From JBBDMX01 sp040878035 (lineage in GTDB: Bacteria > Planctomycetota > Phycisphaerae > Phycisphaerales > Phycisphaeraceae): a stretch of 64,000 nt of DNA. The notes beneath the pieces are model-generated. The model made no database searches. It was not told the origin of the DNA and saw only the letters and a program-made list of their open reading frames with translations. Each line of letters begins with the position of its first letter. Position 1 is the stretch's first letter. Where the stretch lies: contig JBBDMX010000091.1 in the NCBI GenBank assembly GCA_040878035.1, forward strand, positions 5,518-69,517, in the 5' to 3' direction. Both the position numbers and the translations under genes were made by a program. Positions 51,475-59,640 of this stretch are shown piece after piece.

Positions 51475-53229
51475 TCACTTGGGCCGCGCCACTTTGACGA
51501 ATTCGAGCCGGCGGTAATTCCACGCGTTGGGGAAGACGCCGGCGATGCGCTGCGGGTCGTACATGTGAAACTGCACGTAATAGAACATCGGCGCCAGCGG
51601 TTGCTCCTGCATCAGCAGCGTCTCGGCGCGGCGCAGGATTTCCAGCCGCCCGGCGGCGTCGGCCGTCCGTGCCGCCTCGGCCATGAGCTGGTCGTATTCC
51701 GCATTGGACCACTTGGCGTCATTGTTCCCGTCGTGACTGATGTACATATCCAGGAACGTCGTGGGGTCACGGTAATCGCCGAACCAGTTGCCGCGGGCGA
51801 TGATGAATTTCTGCGAGCGGCGGAAATCGCCGAACACCTTGGTGCTCTGCACCACCGGCTCGACGCGCACGCCCAGTTCGCGCTGCCATGTGTTCATCAC
51901 AAACTCGGCGATCTTGTCATGGCCCGCGTCCTTGTTGAACATCAGAGTCAGCCGCTCCAGGCCCTTGCCGCCGGGATAGCCGGCCTCGGCCAGCAGTTTC
52001 CGCGCCCCTTGGGGGTCGTAGGTGGCGCCGGCCTCCACCGGGGGCATGTAATCGGTGAACGCATCGGGCGGCACAAAGGTCCGCGCCACCGGCTGGTGCA
52101 GTCGAGTGATGTTGTCCACGATCGTCTGCCGATCGATCGTCATGGAGAACGCACGGCGGACGCGGGCATCGGTGAATGGATTGGGCCGGCCATCGGGCAG
52201 CGTGGGGTTGCAGTTAAACAGGTAGAAGTAGGTGCCGGCCGAGGGGTAGGGATGCAGGTCGGGCCGCTGCTGCGCCACCAGGTCCGCCGCCAGGGGATCG
52301 CCTGAGGGCAGGTCGGGCCACCAGTCCACACCCGCGTCGGGGTCCTTGTACGCCAGGAATGCCGTCTGCGGATTCTCGATGATGTCGATGCGGATGCTCT
52401 GGTTCTGCATGGCCGCACGGTTCCAGTAGTGCGGGTTGGCCAGCAGGAGGATGCGTTGCTTGACGCTGCGTTCCGCCAGTACGTACGGCCCGTTGCACAC
52501 GAGGTTGGCGGGCCTGACCCAGGCGGCGTCCATGGCGAGATGGCCCGTCTGCGCGTTGTATGTCACGAAACGCTCGACGCTCTTTTCATGCAGCGGGCTG
52601 AAGGTCGCAAACGCCGCCAGCTCCGGAAAATACGCCGTCGGGTTGGCCAGGGTGACGACCAGCGTGCGCGCATCGGGAGCACGCAGGCCCACGGTCTGAT
52701 TGAATTGCTCGACCGCCTCATCCCAGAGATCGCGGGCGGCTTTCTCGCTCCTGGTCGGGCTCTTGCCGTAGCGCTTGAGCTGTTCGACTCGCCAGTCAAA
52801 GAATCCCTTAGCGCCGGCGATGTTGAAGACCAGATTGGTGTACTGCGCCGAGAGATCGGGGATCATGGCCCGCCGCCAGGCAAAGATGTAATCCGACGCC
52901 CTGACCGGGTCGCCGTTGCTCCAGACCGCGTCGGGGCGGATGTGGAAGGTGTAGGTCAGGCCGTCGGGGCTGACCTCGTAGCGCTGGGCGGTGCCCAAGC
53001 CCACATCCGTCGAAGGCAGCTCCGTGCGCAGCAGCGTTTCGAACAGGCATTCGAGCACGCGGAAATCGACCATCCAGCTTGATCGCTGGGGATCAAAATC
53101 GTGCAGGTCGTCCCCGGCGAGAATGATCAGGTCGGCGGTGCCGGCGCCGCCCGTGCCGCGCGGCCCAAATGCCAGCAACGCGGCAACCGCCAACGCCGCC
53201 ACGACAATAAGTACGACAAACCATTTCAT
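51475..53229 (-). CDS. ABC transporter peptide-binding protein (OppA/SBP_bac_5)
   Basis: A 584-residue solute-binding protein. An N-terminal hydrophobic segment (MKWFVVLIVVAALAVAALLA) exports or anchors it. Family features include DDLHDFDPQRSS, YEVSPDGLTYTFHIRPDAVW with SNGDPVRASDY, and late FLDMYISHDGNNDAKWSNAE with YDQLM. It should bind oligopeptides for import and may pair with the permease at 46999. The two are separated by unrelated genes, so the pairing is only inferred. Confidence 0.92.
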   Translation of the reverse strand: MKWFVVLIVVAALAVAALLAFGPRGTGGAGTADLIILAGDDLHDFDPQRSSWMVDFRVLECLFETLLRTELPSTDVGLGTAQRYEVSPDGLTYTFHIRPDAVWSNGDPVRASDYIFAWRRAMIPDLSAQYTNLVFNIAGAKGFFDWRVEQLKRYGKSPTRSEKAARDLWDEAVEQFNQTVGLRAPDARTLVVTLANPTAYFPELAAFATFSPLHEKSVERFVTYNAQTGHLAMDAAWVRPANLVCNGPYVLAERSVKQRILLLANPHYWNRAAMQNQSIRIDIIENPQTAFLAYKDPDAGVDWWPDLPSGDPLAADLVAQQRPDLHPYPSAGTYFYLFNCNPTLPDGRPNPFTDARVRRAFSMTIDRQTIVDNITRLHQPVARTFVPPDAFTDYMPPVEAGATYDPQGARKLLAEAGYPGGKGLERLTLMFNKDAGHDKIAEFVMNTWQRELGVRVEPVVQSTKVFGDFRRSQKFIIARGNWFGDYRDPTTFLDMYISHDGNNDAKWSNAEYDQLMAEAARTADAAGRLEILRRAETLLMQEQPLAPMFYYVQFHMYDPQRIAGVFPNAWNYRRLEFVKVARPK

Positions 53230-53247
53230 GTCAGCATTCCAGAGTTC

Positions 53248-53841
53248 CTATCCCTCTCCCCCGGGGAGAGGGTGGCCGACCCCGGAGTCTTCGAGGCCGG
53301 GTGAAGGGAGCTGGGAGGTAGCACGGCGTGAGGATTGAGTCAACGTACGCCAAGGTTGTGTTCGCGGGCCATGGTCATTCGCAGATCCCCTCACCCCGTC
53401 CCTCTCCCAAAGGGAGAGGGGGCCGGAGCCCGGCCCCGGTACCACATGCTCCGCCGGCGGCGGCGCCGCCTGCCACGACCAGTACCCCTGCCAATGCGCC
53501 ACCATCGCCGCCGCGATTGCCGTCAGCACGATCAGCAGGAAGATCGCCACCAGCATCCGGCCGCGCCCCCGGCGCTTGCCCGAGGCATCGTGCACCTGTC
53601 GCTGGCTGCGTTCCTCCCCCACTGCCCGGCCATGCTCGACCTTGGCCTCCATCGCCAGGTACTGGCTCTCCTCCTTGGGTCCGCCGATGCGGGTGATCGA
53701 GCCGTAGTACCCATTCCCGTCACTGCGCGGCAGGGCGTAGAACACCCGACCCTCCCCGTCGCGCACGGCCCGGCCGATGTCCTGGTCCCGAATCTTGACC
53801 GGATCCCCACTGTATGGACTGTTGATGTGGATATAAGCCAT
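53248..53841 (-). CDS. Membrane protein of unknown function with repeat-derived C-terminus
   Basis: The N-terminal 70 residues (MAYIHINSPYSGDPVKIRDQ...LPRSDGNGYYGSITRIGG) form a small soluble domain. A transmembrane helix follows at about residues 95-118 (MLVAIFLLIVLTAIAAAMVA). The last 65 residues are encoded largely by dispersed palindromes (GPLSLWERDGVRG, then LEDSGVGHPLPGGEG) and are probably not conserved. The frame could start at 53859. Function unknown. Confidence 0.6.
   Translation of the reverse strand: MAYIHINSPYSGDPVKIRDQDIGRAVRDGEGRVFYALPRSDGNGYYGSITRIGGPKEESQYLAMEAKVEHGRAVGEERSQRQVHDASGKRRGRGRMLVAIFLLIVLTAIAAAMVAHWQGYWSWQAAPPPAEHVVPGPGSGPLSLWERDGVRGSANDHGPRTQPWRTLTQSSRRATSQLPSPGLEDSGVGHPLPGGEG
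53249..53310. repeat. CCTCTCCC dispersed palindrome with GGAGTCTTCGAGGCC core
   Basis: TCCCTCTCCCCCGGGGAGAG, then GACCCCGGAGTCTTCGAGGC. It joins the CTCTCCC family to the GAGTCTTCGAG core of the 61447 family. It encodes the end of the 53248 gene. Confidence 0.7.
53389..53430. repeat. CCCTCACCCCGTCCCTCTCC dispersed palindrome
   Basis: CCTCTCCCAAAGGGAGAGG is the palindromic core. It is read in frame as PLSLWERDGVRG by the 53248 gene. Confidence 0.8.
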
Positions 53842-54039
53842 GGGATGATTGTAATTCATAGGAGGCATGCCCACTTGGGCATGGAGGGGCACAATCCTTC
53901 CCAAACCCGCCCCAAAAGCCCGATAATGCGCCCCACCCCCGGATTCAGCCCCAATGCCCCAACTCTGAAACACGAGCGAACCCGCCCTGAACCCCGGACG
54001 TATCATTGCCTGGATCAGACCCTTTAGCGACTTTCGATC

Positions 54040-55020
54040 ATGCCGCGCACGCTTAGCCCAACCCGAATCACCACGCTCTGCGACGCCGACGCCGCGGCGC
54101 TGGATGCCCTGCTCGACAGCAAGGGCGGCGTACCGTCCGACCCGGCCCGGCAGGCCAAATTACGCCAATTGCTGGCGGTGCTCGACGGCTACCAGGCGCC
54201 CAGCCCTTCGGCCGACCTCACCCAACGCACACTCGACGCCATCGCGGCCGTGGAACAGCGGCGACGCTTCGCCCTCCAGGTGCAATCGCTCACCGCGCCG
54301 GCCTCGGCGTTCCGCTGGCGCGAATTGCTGGCCGTCGCCGCCGTCATGATGATCAGCCTTTCGCTTCTCTGGCCCATGCTCGCCCAGTCGCGCGAGCAGG
54401 CCCGGCTGATCGCCTGCCAGTCCCGCCAAGGCGCCGCCGGCCAGGCGCTGGCGTCCTATGCAGTCGCCAACGCCGGCATGATGCCACGCCTGGCGGCCCA
54501 GCCCAACGCCGCCTGGACGCTCGTCGGCCAGCCGACCCGGGCCACGGCGATACCCGCCCAGTCCAACCCCGCCAACCTCTACCGCTTAGCAACCAGCGGA
54601 CATATCGACCCCAATACGCTGGCGTGTCCGGACAATCCCAACGCACCGCGCCATATGACGGCGGACATGCACGACTGGTTAAACGCCGCCCAAACCTCCT
54701 ACAGCTATCAGAACCAGTTCACCCGTCAGCCAATTAGCCTTGACCGCATGTCGGGCATGCCGGTGCTGGCGGACAAGACGCCGATTTTCGTCCCCAGCCG
54801 CGATGACCCGCGCATGGTCGTGCAGAAGCGCGACGTGCCCACCAACAGTCCGGCGATCTTCCACCAGCAGCGCGGCCAGAACGTGCTGACCGGCGCCGGA
54901 AACGTGCAGTGGACGACCGACCCGGTGATCAACAGCGACAATATCTGGCTCATCGCCGGCCAGCAGGCCTACAGCGGCACCGAGACGCCGCTGCCCAACG
55001 ATTCGTTCCTCAGTCCATGA
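54040..55020 (+). CDS. Membrane protein: anti-sigma-like N-terminus plus pseudopilin-like region
   Basis: A 326-residue protein. The N-terminal 95 residues are cytoplasmic helices (DADAAALDALLDSKG, then PSADLTQRTLDAIAAVEQRR) resembling anti-sigma or zf-HC2-type regions without the zinc motif. One transmembrane helix lies near residues 96-112 (AVAAVMMISLSLLWPML). The outer part starts AQSREQARLIACQSRQGAAG, like planctomycete type II secretion pseudopilins, then YAVANAGMMPRL and a DGxVxW-like VLTGAGNVQW. A Rho-independent terminator follows. Function unknown; a regulated surface or secretion component is possible. Confidence 0.7.
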   Translation: MPRTLSPTRITTLCDADAAALDALLDSKGGVPSDPARQAKLRQLLAVLDGYQAPSPSADLTQRTLDAIAAVEQRRRFALQVQSLTAPASAFRWRELLAVAAVMMISLSLLWPMLAQSREQARLIACQSRQGAAGQALASYAVANAGMMPRLAAQPNAAWTLVGQPTRATAIPAQSNPANLYRLATSGHIDPNTLACPDNPNAPRHMTADMHDWLNAAQTSYSYQNQFTRQPISLDRMSGMPVLADKTPIFVPSRDDPRMVVQKRDVPTNSPAIFHQQRGQNVLTGAGNVQWTTDPVINSDNIWLIAGQQAYSGTETPLPNDSFLSP

Positions 55021-55107
55021 AAAAAGTCGCCGCGGCGGCCGAACCTGTGACGATGACGCTGCGTAGAATGAACTGAAGGCGACGTCACTCCAAAACCTCA
55101 CCCCCTC

Positions 55108-55150
55108 AGGGTCGTACCTCCTCCTCCTGGGTACGGCCCTTTTTCTTTTT
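55108..55150 (+). terminator. Rho-independent terminator after the 54040 gene
   Basis: AGGGTCGTACC (55108-55118) pairs with GGTACGGCCCT (55130-55140) with one G-T pair, then a T-rich tail to 55150. Confidence 0.88.
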
Positions 55151-55156
55151 GCCAAG

Positions 55157-55200
55157 CCAAGCCCCGGCATGCCCCGCTTTGGGGGCTTGCCGGGGGATTC
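55157..55200. repeat. REP-like palindrome CCAAGCCCCGGCATGCCCCG
   Basis: The arms at 55157-55176 and about 55181-55199 match the 19982-20047 element in reverse orientation. Confidence 0.85.
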
Positions 55201-55238
55201 CCCACGCCGCCCCCTGCCGCGTCCGCTACCATGACCCC

Positions 55239-55802
55239 ATGCTCCGCGCCTTTGTCGCCATCAACGTCCCCCCGCTGCCCGCCCTGCTTGCCGCCCTCAA
55301 TGAGCTGCGGCAAATGGGCCGGGCCGTGCGCCCCGTCGACCCCGAAAATCTGCACCTGACCTTGCGCTTCCTGGGCGCCCTGGAGCACGGACAACTCGAA
55401 CCCATCACCGCAATTCTCCAGCGGACTGCCCAAGACTGGCCCGCCTTCGACCTGGCGATCACCGGCGCCGGCGTCTTCCCCGACGCCAACCGCCCCACGC
55501 TTGTCTGGGCCGGCCTGGGCGACGCCGTCTGCGTTGCTGCCATCGCCCAGCAGGTCGAACGCATCAACCATCACCTGACCGAGGAACTGGACCTGTCCCA
55601 GGACGTGCGCACATGGACGGCCCACCTCACCCTGGCGCGGATCAAAGCCCGACCGCCCGCCGCCCTGCACGACTTCCTCCAGCAGCGGCGCGATCTCCAC
55701 CTGGGCACCATGCACGTCCGCTCGATCGACCTGATGCTCAGCGACCTGACCCCGACAGGCCCCAACTACACCATCGCCGCCTCGTGTCCGCTACGGAGTT
55801 AG
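55239..55802 (+). CDS. thpR: RNA 2',3'-cyclic phosphodiesterase ThpR
   Basis: A 187-residue 2H phosphoesterase. The two catalytic HxTx motifs are HLTL at about residue 39 (ENLHLTLRFLG) and HLTL near residue 127 (WTAHLTLARIK). It opens RNA 2',3'-cyclic phosphates to 2'-phosphates and can ligate tRNA halves in vitro. ATG 55239 gives MLRAFVAINVP, the normal start of the fold. Confidence 0.93.
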   Translation: MLRAFVAINVPPLPALLAALNELRQMGRAVRPVDPENLHLTLRFLGALEHGQLEPITAILQRTAQDWPAFDLAITGAGVFPDANRPTLVWAGLGDAVCVAAIAQQVERINHHLTEELDLSQDVRTWTAHLTLARIKARPPAALHDFLQQRRDLHLGTMHVRSIDLMLSDLTPTGPNYTIAASCPLRS

Positions 55803-55922
55803 CCGCGGATGTACGCTGATGAACGTGGATAGGAAAATCGGAAAAAAAAAGGGCCGGCGGCTGCCCTAATTTGATTGCCCCTTCTGTTTTTCCCATCCGC
55901 GTTGATCCGCGTACCTCCGCGG
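55803..55922. repeat. GCGGATGNACGCGGAT-type mirrored repeat
   Basis: CCGCGGATGTACGCTGATGA with GGAAAATCGGAAAAAAAA faces TTTTTCCCATCCGCG and TTGATCCGCGTACCTCCGCG. It fills the gap between convergent thpR and the next gene and may terminate both. Confidence 0.75.
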
Positions 55923-57668
55923 CTACTTCCCTATCCAATACAGCATCACATGCGGGTTGGTATACGACCCGCTGGGAATGTGGTTTTCGCCCACCTTGCT
56001 GTCCCACACCAGTTGACCTTGGGCGAAGACCGATTGGTAGAATGCCTTGCGCCGCTCATAGCCGGGCAGGTCGTCGGCGCCGGGGTAGAGGCGTGGATCG
56101 AAGTAGCGCGCGTACGCCAGGTCGCACACCGCCACGTGCGTCACGCCCAGGCGGCGAAGCGTGTCCAGACTACCCATGTCGGCGGCGAAAATACCCGGCG
56201 TGACCACCAGGGTCAGCGGCCCCTGCGGGGTGGCATCGGGGGCAATCACGCCCGGCGCCAGGCCGGCGTAAAAGTCCGCGATGATGCGTGCACCCCCCGG
56301 CAACGCCGCACGCACATGCCGATCAAACCGCAGTCGGCTCTCGCCGGGAAACTGCGCCAGGTAATCAACGCAGCGCGGCAGTTGCACCAGGGCCACCACC
56401 CCCAACAGCGCCGTCGGCGCCACCCAGGGCGCCAGCGCCCTGGTCGTCACCGCCCTGGTCCCATGGCCCCGACCATGCGGCTGGCGCTTTGGGCCACGGC
56501 GACGCTCTGCCAGGCGTGACAAGTGCTCCGCCAGTTCCACCACCCCCAGGCCCGCCAGCGCGAAGGTGAACACCGTCGCCGGCAGCAGGTAGCGATTAAA
56601 CGGAATCGGACACCACAGCAGCAGCACGAAGTAGACCAGCGGGATGGCGGCGACGAGCAATTCCGCTGTTGATCGCCGCCGGCGCGTGGCCGCCAGACAC
56701 ACCAGGTACAGCCCCGCCAGGGCCAGCACCGGCAGGCTGACCTCGCGCCCCAGTTGCCAGGCCCAGTGCCAGTTGGGCCTGTCGGAGGTCAATCCGCTGT
56801 GCTCCGTCACGCCATGCTGCGCCTCGAGCATCATGGAGTTAACGAACTGCCCCGGGTCGTGCAGCACCTGGTGGTTGATCAGCGCCGCCGCACAGACAAA
56901 GGCGCTGAGCATGGCTGCCAGTCGCGTCCAGAAGCCCAGCCATGGCCGTCCCAATACCGGCCAGGGCGCCGCCAGCATCATGGTGATCGCCAGCGGCAGC
57001 GCCATCACCCCGATGTACTTACCCGAGACCGCCAATGCGGCGCCCAGCCCCAGCATCGCCGCGCTCCATGCCCCGTGATAGCGGTCGAAGATCGCCAACG
57101 TCAGGGCGAACGCCGCCAGGCCGAAGACCAGGGCGGTGTCCTCCTTGAAGTCATGGGCATACATCAATAGTGAGGGGCAAAGGGCGACGACCACGCCCAC
57201 CGCCACCATAGCGCGGGGCCCGCGCAGGATCATCGCCGTGGCCGCCAGGCACAGCACCGCGCCCGCCGCCAGCGATGCGGAAACCAGCCGGCCCAACTGC
57301 ACCGCCTGCTGAAGCGTTGCCGGACTGGCAACCGCCGACGATAAATCCGGCGCCCACCACCTCTGCACCACCTGCGTCGCATTGAGCAGCAGCAGGGGGT
57401 GGGAGAAATTCCGCGTGTTAGCCAGGATCTGCTTGCCTTTGCCAAGCTCATCCGCATGGAATCGATAAGGGAGCACCGCGTAATGCAGGCTGAACACGGC
57501 CAGGCAACTGCCGGTCAGCGCCAACAGGAACAGGCCGGTCGCCAGGGTCCGCCCCAGCGGCAACGCACGTCCCCGCGCGCCGGCGGCAGCCAACGCCAGA
57601 GGCAAATCACCCGGTGCCGATGGCGAACGATCTAAATCAAAGGAAGTCAACGTATACCCCCAACTCAC
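55923..57668 (-). CDS. Protein O-mannosyltransferase-like (GT39) membrane protein
   Basis: A 581-residue membrane protein with about twelve helices. The first external loop, VLPYRFHADELGKGKQILA, carries the Asp-Glu pair that marks GT39/GT83 (PMT/ArnT-like) enzymes. NTRNFSHPLLLLNATQ and YAHDFKEDTALVFGLAAF follow. The C-terminal soluble part starts near DRHVRAALPGGARIIADFY. Donor and acceptor are unknown. It starts at GTG 57668. Confidence 0.78.
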   Translation of the reverse strand: MSWGYTLTSFDLDRSPSAPGDLPLALAAAGARGRALPLGRTLATGLFLLALTGSCLAVFSLHYAVLPYRFHADELGKGKQILANTRNFSHPLLLLNATQVVQRWWAPDLSSAVASPATLQQAVQLGRLVSASLAAGAVLCLAATAMILRGPRAMVAVGVVVALCPSLLMYAHDFKEDTALVFGLAAFALTLAIFDRYHGAWSAAMLGLGAALAVSGKYIGVMALPLAITMMLAAPWPVLGRPWLGFWTRLAAMLSAFVCAAALINHQVLHDPGQFVNSMMLEAQHGVTEHSGLTSDRPNWHWAWQLGREVSLPVLALAGLYLVCLAATRRRRSTAELLVAAIPLVYFVLLLWCPIPFNRYLLPATVFTFALAGLGVVELAEHLSRLAERRRGPKRQPHGRGHGTRAVTTRALAPWVAPTALLGVVALVQLPRCVDYLAQFPGESRLRFDRHVRAALPGGARIIADFYAGLAPGVIAPDATPQGPLTLVVTPGIFAADMGSLDTLRRLGVTHVAVCDLAYARYFDPRLYPGADDLPGYERRKAFYQSVFAQGQLVWDSKVGENHIPSGSYTNPHVMLYWIGK

Positions 57669-57816
57669 CTGGCGACGGCATATCCTAGCATCGAAGCGGA
57701 TGGGTCAAGGCGAGGCAAAAAGACGGAAAATGCGCGGAACCCCGAGAATTAGAATGACCAGCAACAAGCAACGAATGACCAACGAATCTCCGCGATGAGC
57801 GCCGCGACTCGTCAGG

Positions 57817-58737
57817 TCACCCTTCGCGCGCCCGCTGATTTTCGCGGGCGATCCGGGCGGACCCGGCGCGGCGATCAACCCGCTGGGGGTCGGGCTCTTC
57901 TTCCACTTCGATGTGATCCGCCGGCTCACCGAAAATGGCGCGCCCCACGCGCACCAGATTCGCGCCTTGCTCGATCGCCACCGTGTAGTCGTTGGTCATG
58001 CCCATCGACAGAATGTTGAAATGGTCGCTGCTGAGTTGATCGCGCACGTCGTGGAACAGTTCCTCCGTGCGGGCAAAGCAATCGCGCGAGTCCTCGGCCC
58101 GCTCGCGGTAAGGCGCCATGGTCATCAGGCCGCGCAAGCGCAGGTGGATCATCGAGTCGATCTGCTCGGCGACGTGCACCACCGCCGGCGGGGCAAAGCC
58201 GTACTTGCTCTCCTCGCCGCCGCTGTTGACCTGGAGGAGGATCTCCACCGGCTTGTCCAGGCGGGCGCCCAAGGCGTGCAGTTCCTCCGCCAGGCGCAGG
58301 CTGTCCACACTATGAATCAGGCGAACCAGCGGCACCACCTGCTTGACCTTGTTGCGCTGGAGGTGGCCGATCATGTGCCAGCGGATCGTGTCCCCCGCCA
58401 CGCGCTTCTCCGCCGGCGCCCGCCGGCCCGCCGTCACGCGACTCGGCCGCACGTCGTCCTGTTCCTTCACGGGCGACAATAGCCGCTTGCGCGACAGAAA
58501 CTCCTCCAACTGCGGCACGCGCTGCGCCAGGTGCTGCACGCGGTTCTCGCCAAAATCGCGATGCCCCATCTCCGCCAGGAGGCGAATCTGGTCCGGGCTG
58601 GCGAATTTGGTCACCGCCACCAGCACCACGTCCTGCGACTTTCGCCCGGCGCGACCCGCCGCCTCACCCACCTGCTCGACCACCTGCCGGTAGGCATCGC
58701 GAAGCTGCTGCGGTGTGTTTATCTTTGGAACGGTCAT
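57817..58737 (-). CDS. yggS: YggS family pyridoxal 5'-phosphate homeostasis protein
   Basis: A PLP-binding single-domain TIM barrel. The PLP lysine is Lys44 in VLVAVTKFAS, with DFGENRVQ and WHMIGHLQRNKVKQV as family marks; ILSMGMTNDYTVAIEQGANL and VRVGRAIFG close the fold. It binds PLP and balances vitamin B6 pools. At 306 residues it is longer than the usual 230: about 35 extra residues lie between FGENRV and WHMIGH (LSPVKEQDDVRPSRVTAG), and a charged tail ends the protein. ATG 58737 is the start. Confidence 0.93.
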   Translation of the reverse strand: MTVPKINTPQQLRDAYRQVVEQVGEAAGRAGRKSQDVVLVAVTKFASPDQIRLLAEMGHRDFGENRVQHLAQRVPQLEEFLSRKRLLSPVKEQDDVRPSRVTAGRRAPAEKRVAGDTIRWHMIGHLQRNKVKQVVPLVRLIHSVDSLRLAEELHALGARLDKPVEILLQVNSGGEESKYGFAPPAVVHVAEQIDSMIHLRLRGLMTMAPYRERAEDSRDCFARTEELFHDVRDQLSSDHFNILSMGMTNDYTVAIEQGANLVRVGRAIFGEPADHIEVEEEPDPQRVDRRAGSARIARENQRAREG

Positions 58738-58876
58738 AGTCTGAGCATACCCGAAAATAGCGGGAACGGAAGAGTTTGCCAAACAATCGATAAACGAAGA
58801 ACTAAGAGCCAGGAACGGGTCAGCCCAAACACCCCCCGGGGAAAGCCAGCACAACAAAGCGGGCACAATCAGTCGC

Positions 58877-59527
58877 CTATCGCTGCATCCCACTGGCATG
58901 CGGGTTGCCGCGCACGAGGAAGCGTAATTCGCGTTTGGCCCATTCGCCGGCGTAGGCGACGCCGATGCGGGCGGTGGTGGTGATTTGCGATGCGGGCAGC
59001 GGGCGCTGGCGCAGTTGCTCGATGTAGAGCGTGTTGCTGGTGGTCATGTCCAGGCCGTCGAGCTTGCGGTCGATCTGGAGGGCGGCACAGAGTCGGGCGG
59101 GGCCGCGGCAGAGGTCGAGGTCGCGTTGGGCGGCCAGACGATGGCGGCGCATGATTTCGAGGCCTTCGGTCGGCTCGATGGCGCGGAGCAGGACGGCCAC
59201 GGGGTCGCCTTCGGCGCCGGCGACGACGTTCATGCAATGGTGCATGCCATAGGTGAAGTAGACGTAGGCGTGTCCGCCGTCGCGCCACATGGAGGCGACG
59301 CGCGGCGTGCGGCGCCCGCCGTGCGTATGGGCGGCGCGGTCGGGGATACCCAGGTACGCCTCGGCCTCGACGATGATGCCGGCGAGGCGCTGGCCGTCGA
59401 GCACGCGCACGAGGCGCTGGCCTAGCAAGGCGCGGGCGACAATGACCGGATCACGCCGATAGAACGAGCGCGCGAGTCTGACCCCCTCTCCCTTCTGAGG
59501 GAGAGGGCTGGGGTGATGGGACGTCAA
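58877..59527 (-). CDS. 3-methyladenine DNA glycosylase (Mpg/AAG family)
   Basis: A 216-residue DNA glycosylase that removes alkylated purines. Features are SFYRRDPVIVARALLGQRLV, IIVEAEAYLGIPDRAAHTH (catalytic Glu), YVYFTYGMHHCMNVVAG and LLRAIEPTEG. The first 15 residues (MTSHHPSPLPQKGEG) come from a dispersed palindrome (59480-59518). No other in-frame ATG, GTG or TTG lies between it and the core, so TTG 59527 is the available start. Confidence 0.9.
   Translation of the reverse strand: MTSHHPSPLPQKGEGVRLARSFYRRDPVIVARALLGQRLVRVLDGQRLAGIIVEAEAYLGIPDRAAHTHGGRRTPRVASMWRDGGHAYVYFTYGMHHCMNVVAGAEGDPVAVLLRAIEPTEGLEIMRRHRLAAQRDLDLCRGPARLCAALQIDRKLDGLDMTTSNTLYIEQLRQRPLPASQITTTARIGVAYAGEWAKRELRFLVRGNPHASGMQR
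59480..59518. repeat. CTCTCCCTTCTGAGGGAGAG palindrome in the mpg N-terminal region
   Basis: A copy of the CCCTCTCCC family, inverted relative to 59605-59640. It encodes residues about 3-15 of the glycosylase. Confidence 0.85.
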
Positions 59528-59604
59528 GTTGAGTGAGAAGTGTGAAATGGCGTAACCCTCCGGATGTTGCGCCTGCTTAACAGGCGTGTGATATTCGCAG
59601 ATCC

Positions 59605-59640
59605 CCTCACCCTAGCCCTCTCCCAAAGGGAGAGGGGACC
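59605..59640. repeat. CCCTCTCCCAAAGGGAGAGG palindrome at the ccsBA stop
   Basis: The stop codon TAG of ccsBA (59612-59614) and its last residues SPLPLGEG fall in this element. Confidence 0.85.

Noticed and set aside
53335..54027. 230-residue plus-strand frame before the 54040 gene
   Set aside because: It is antisense to the 53248 membrane protein and begins in a dispersed palindrome.
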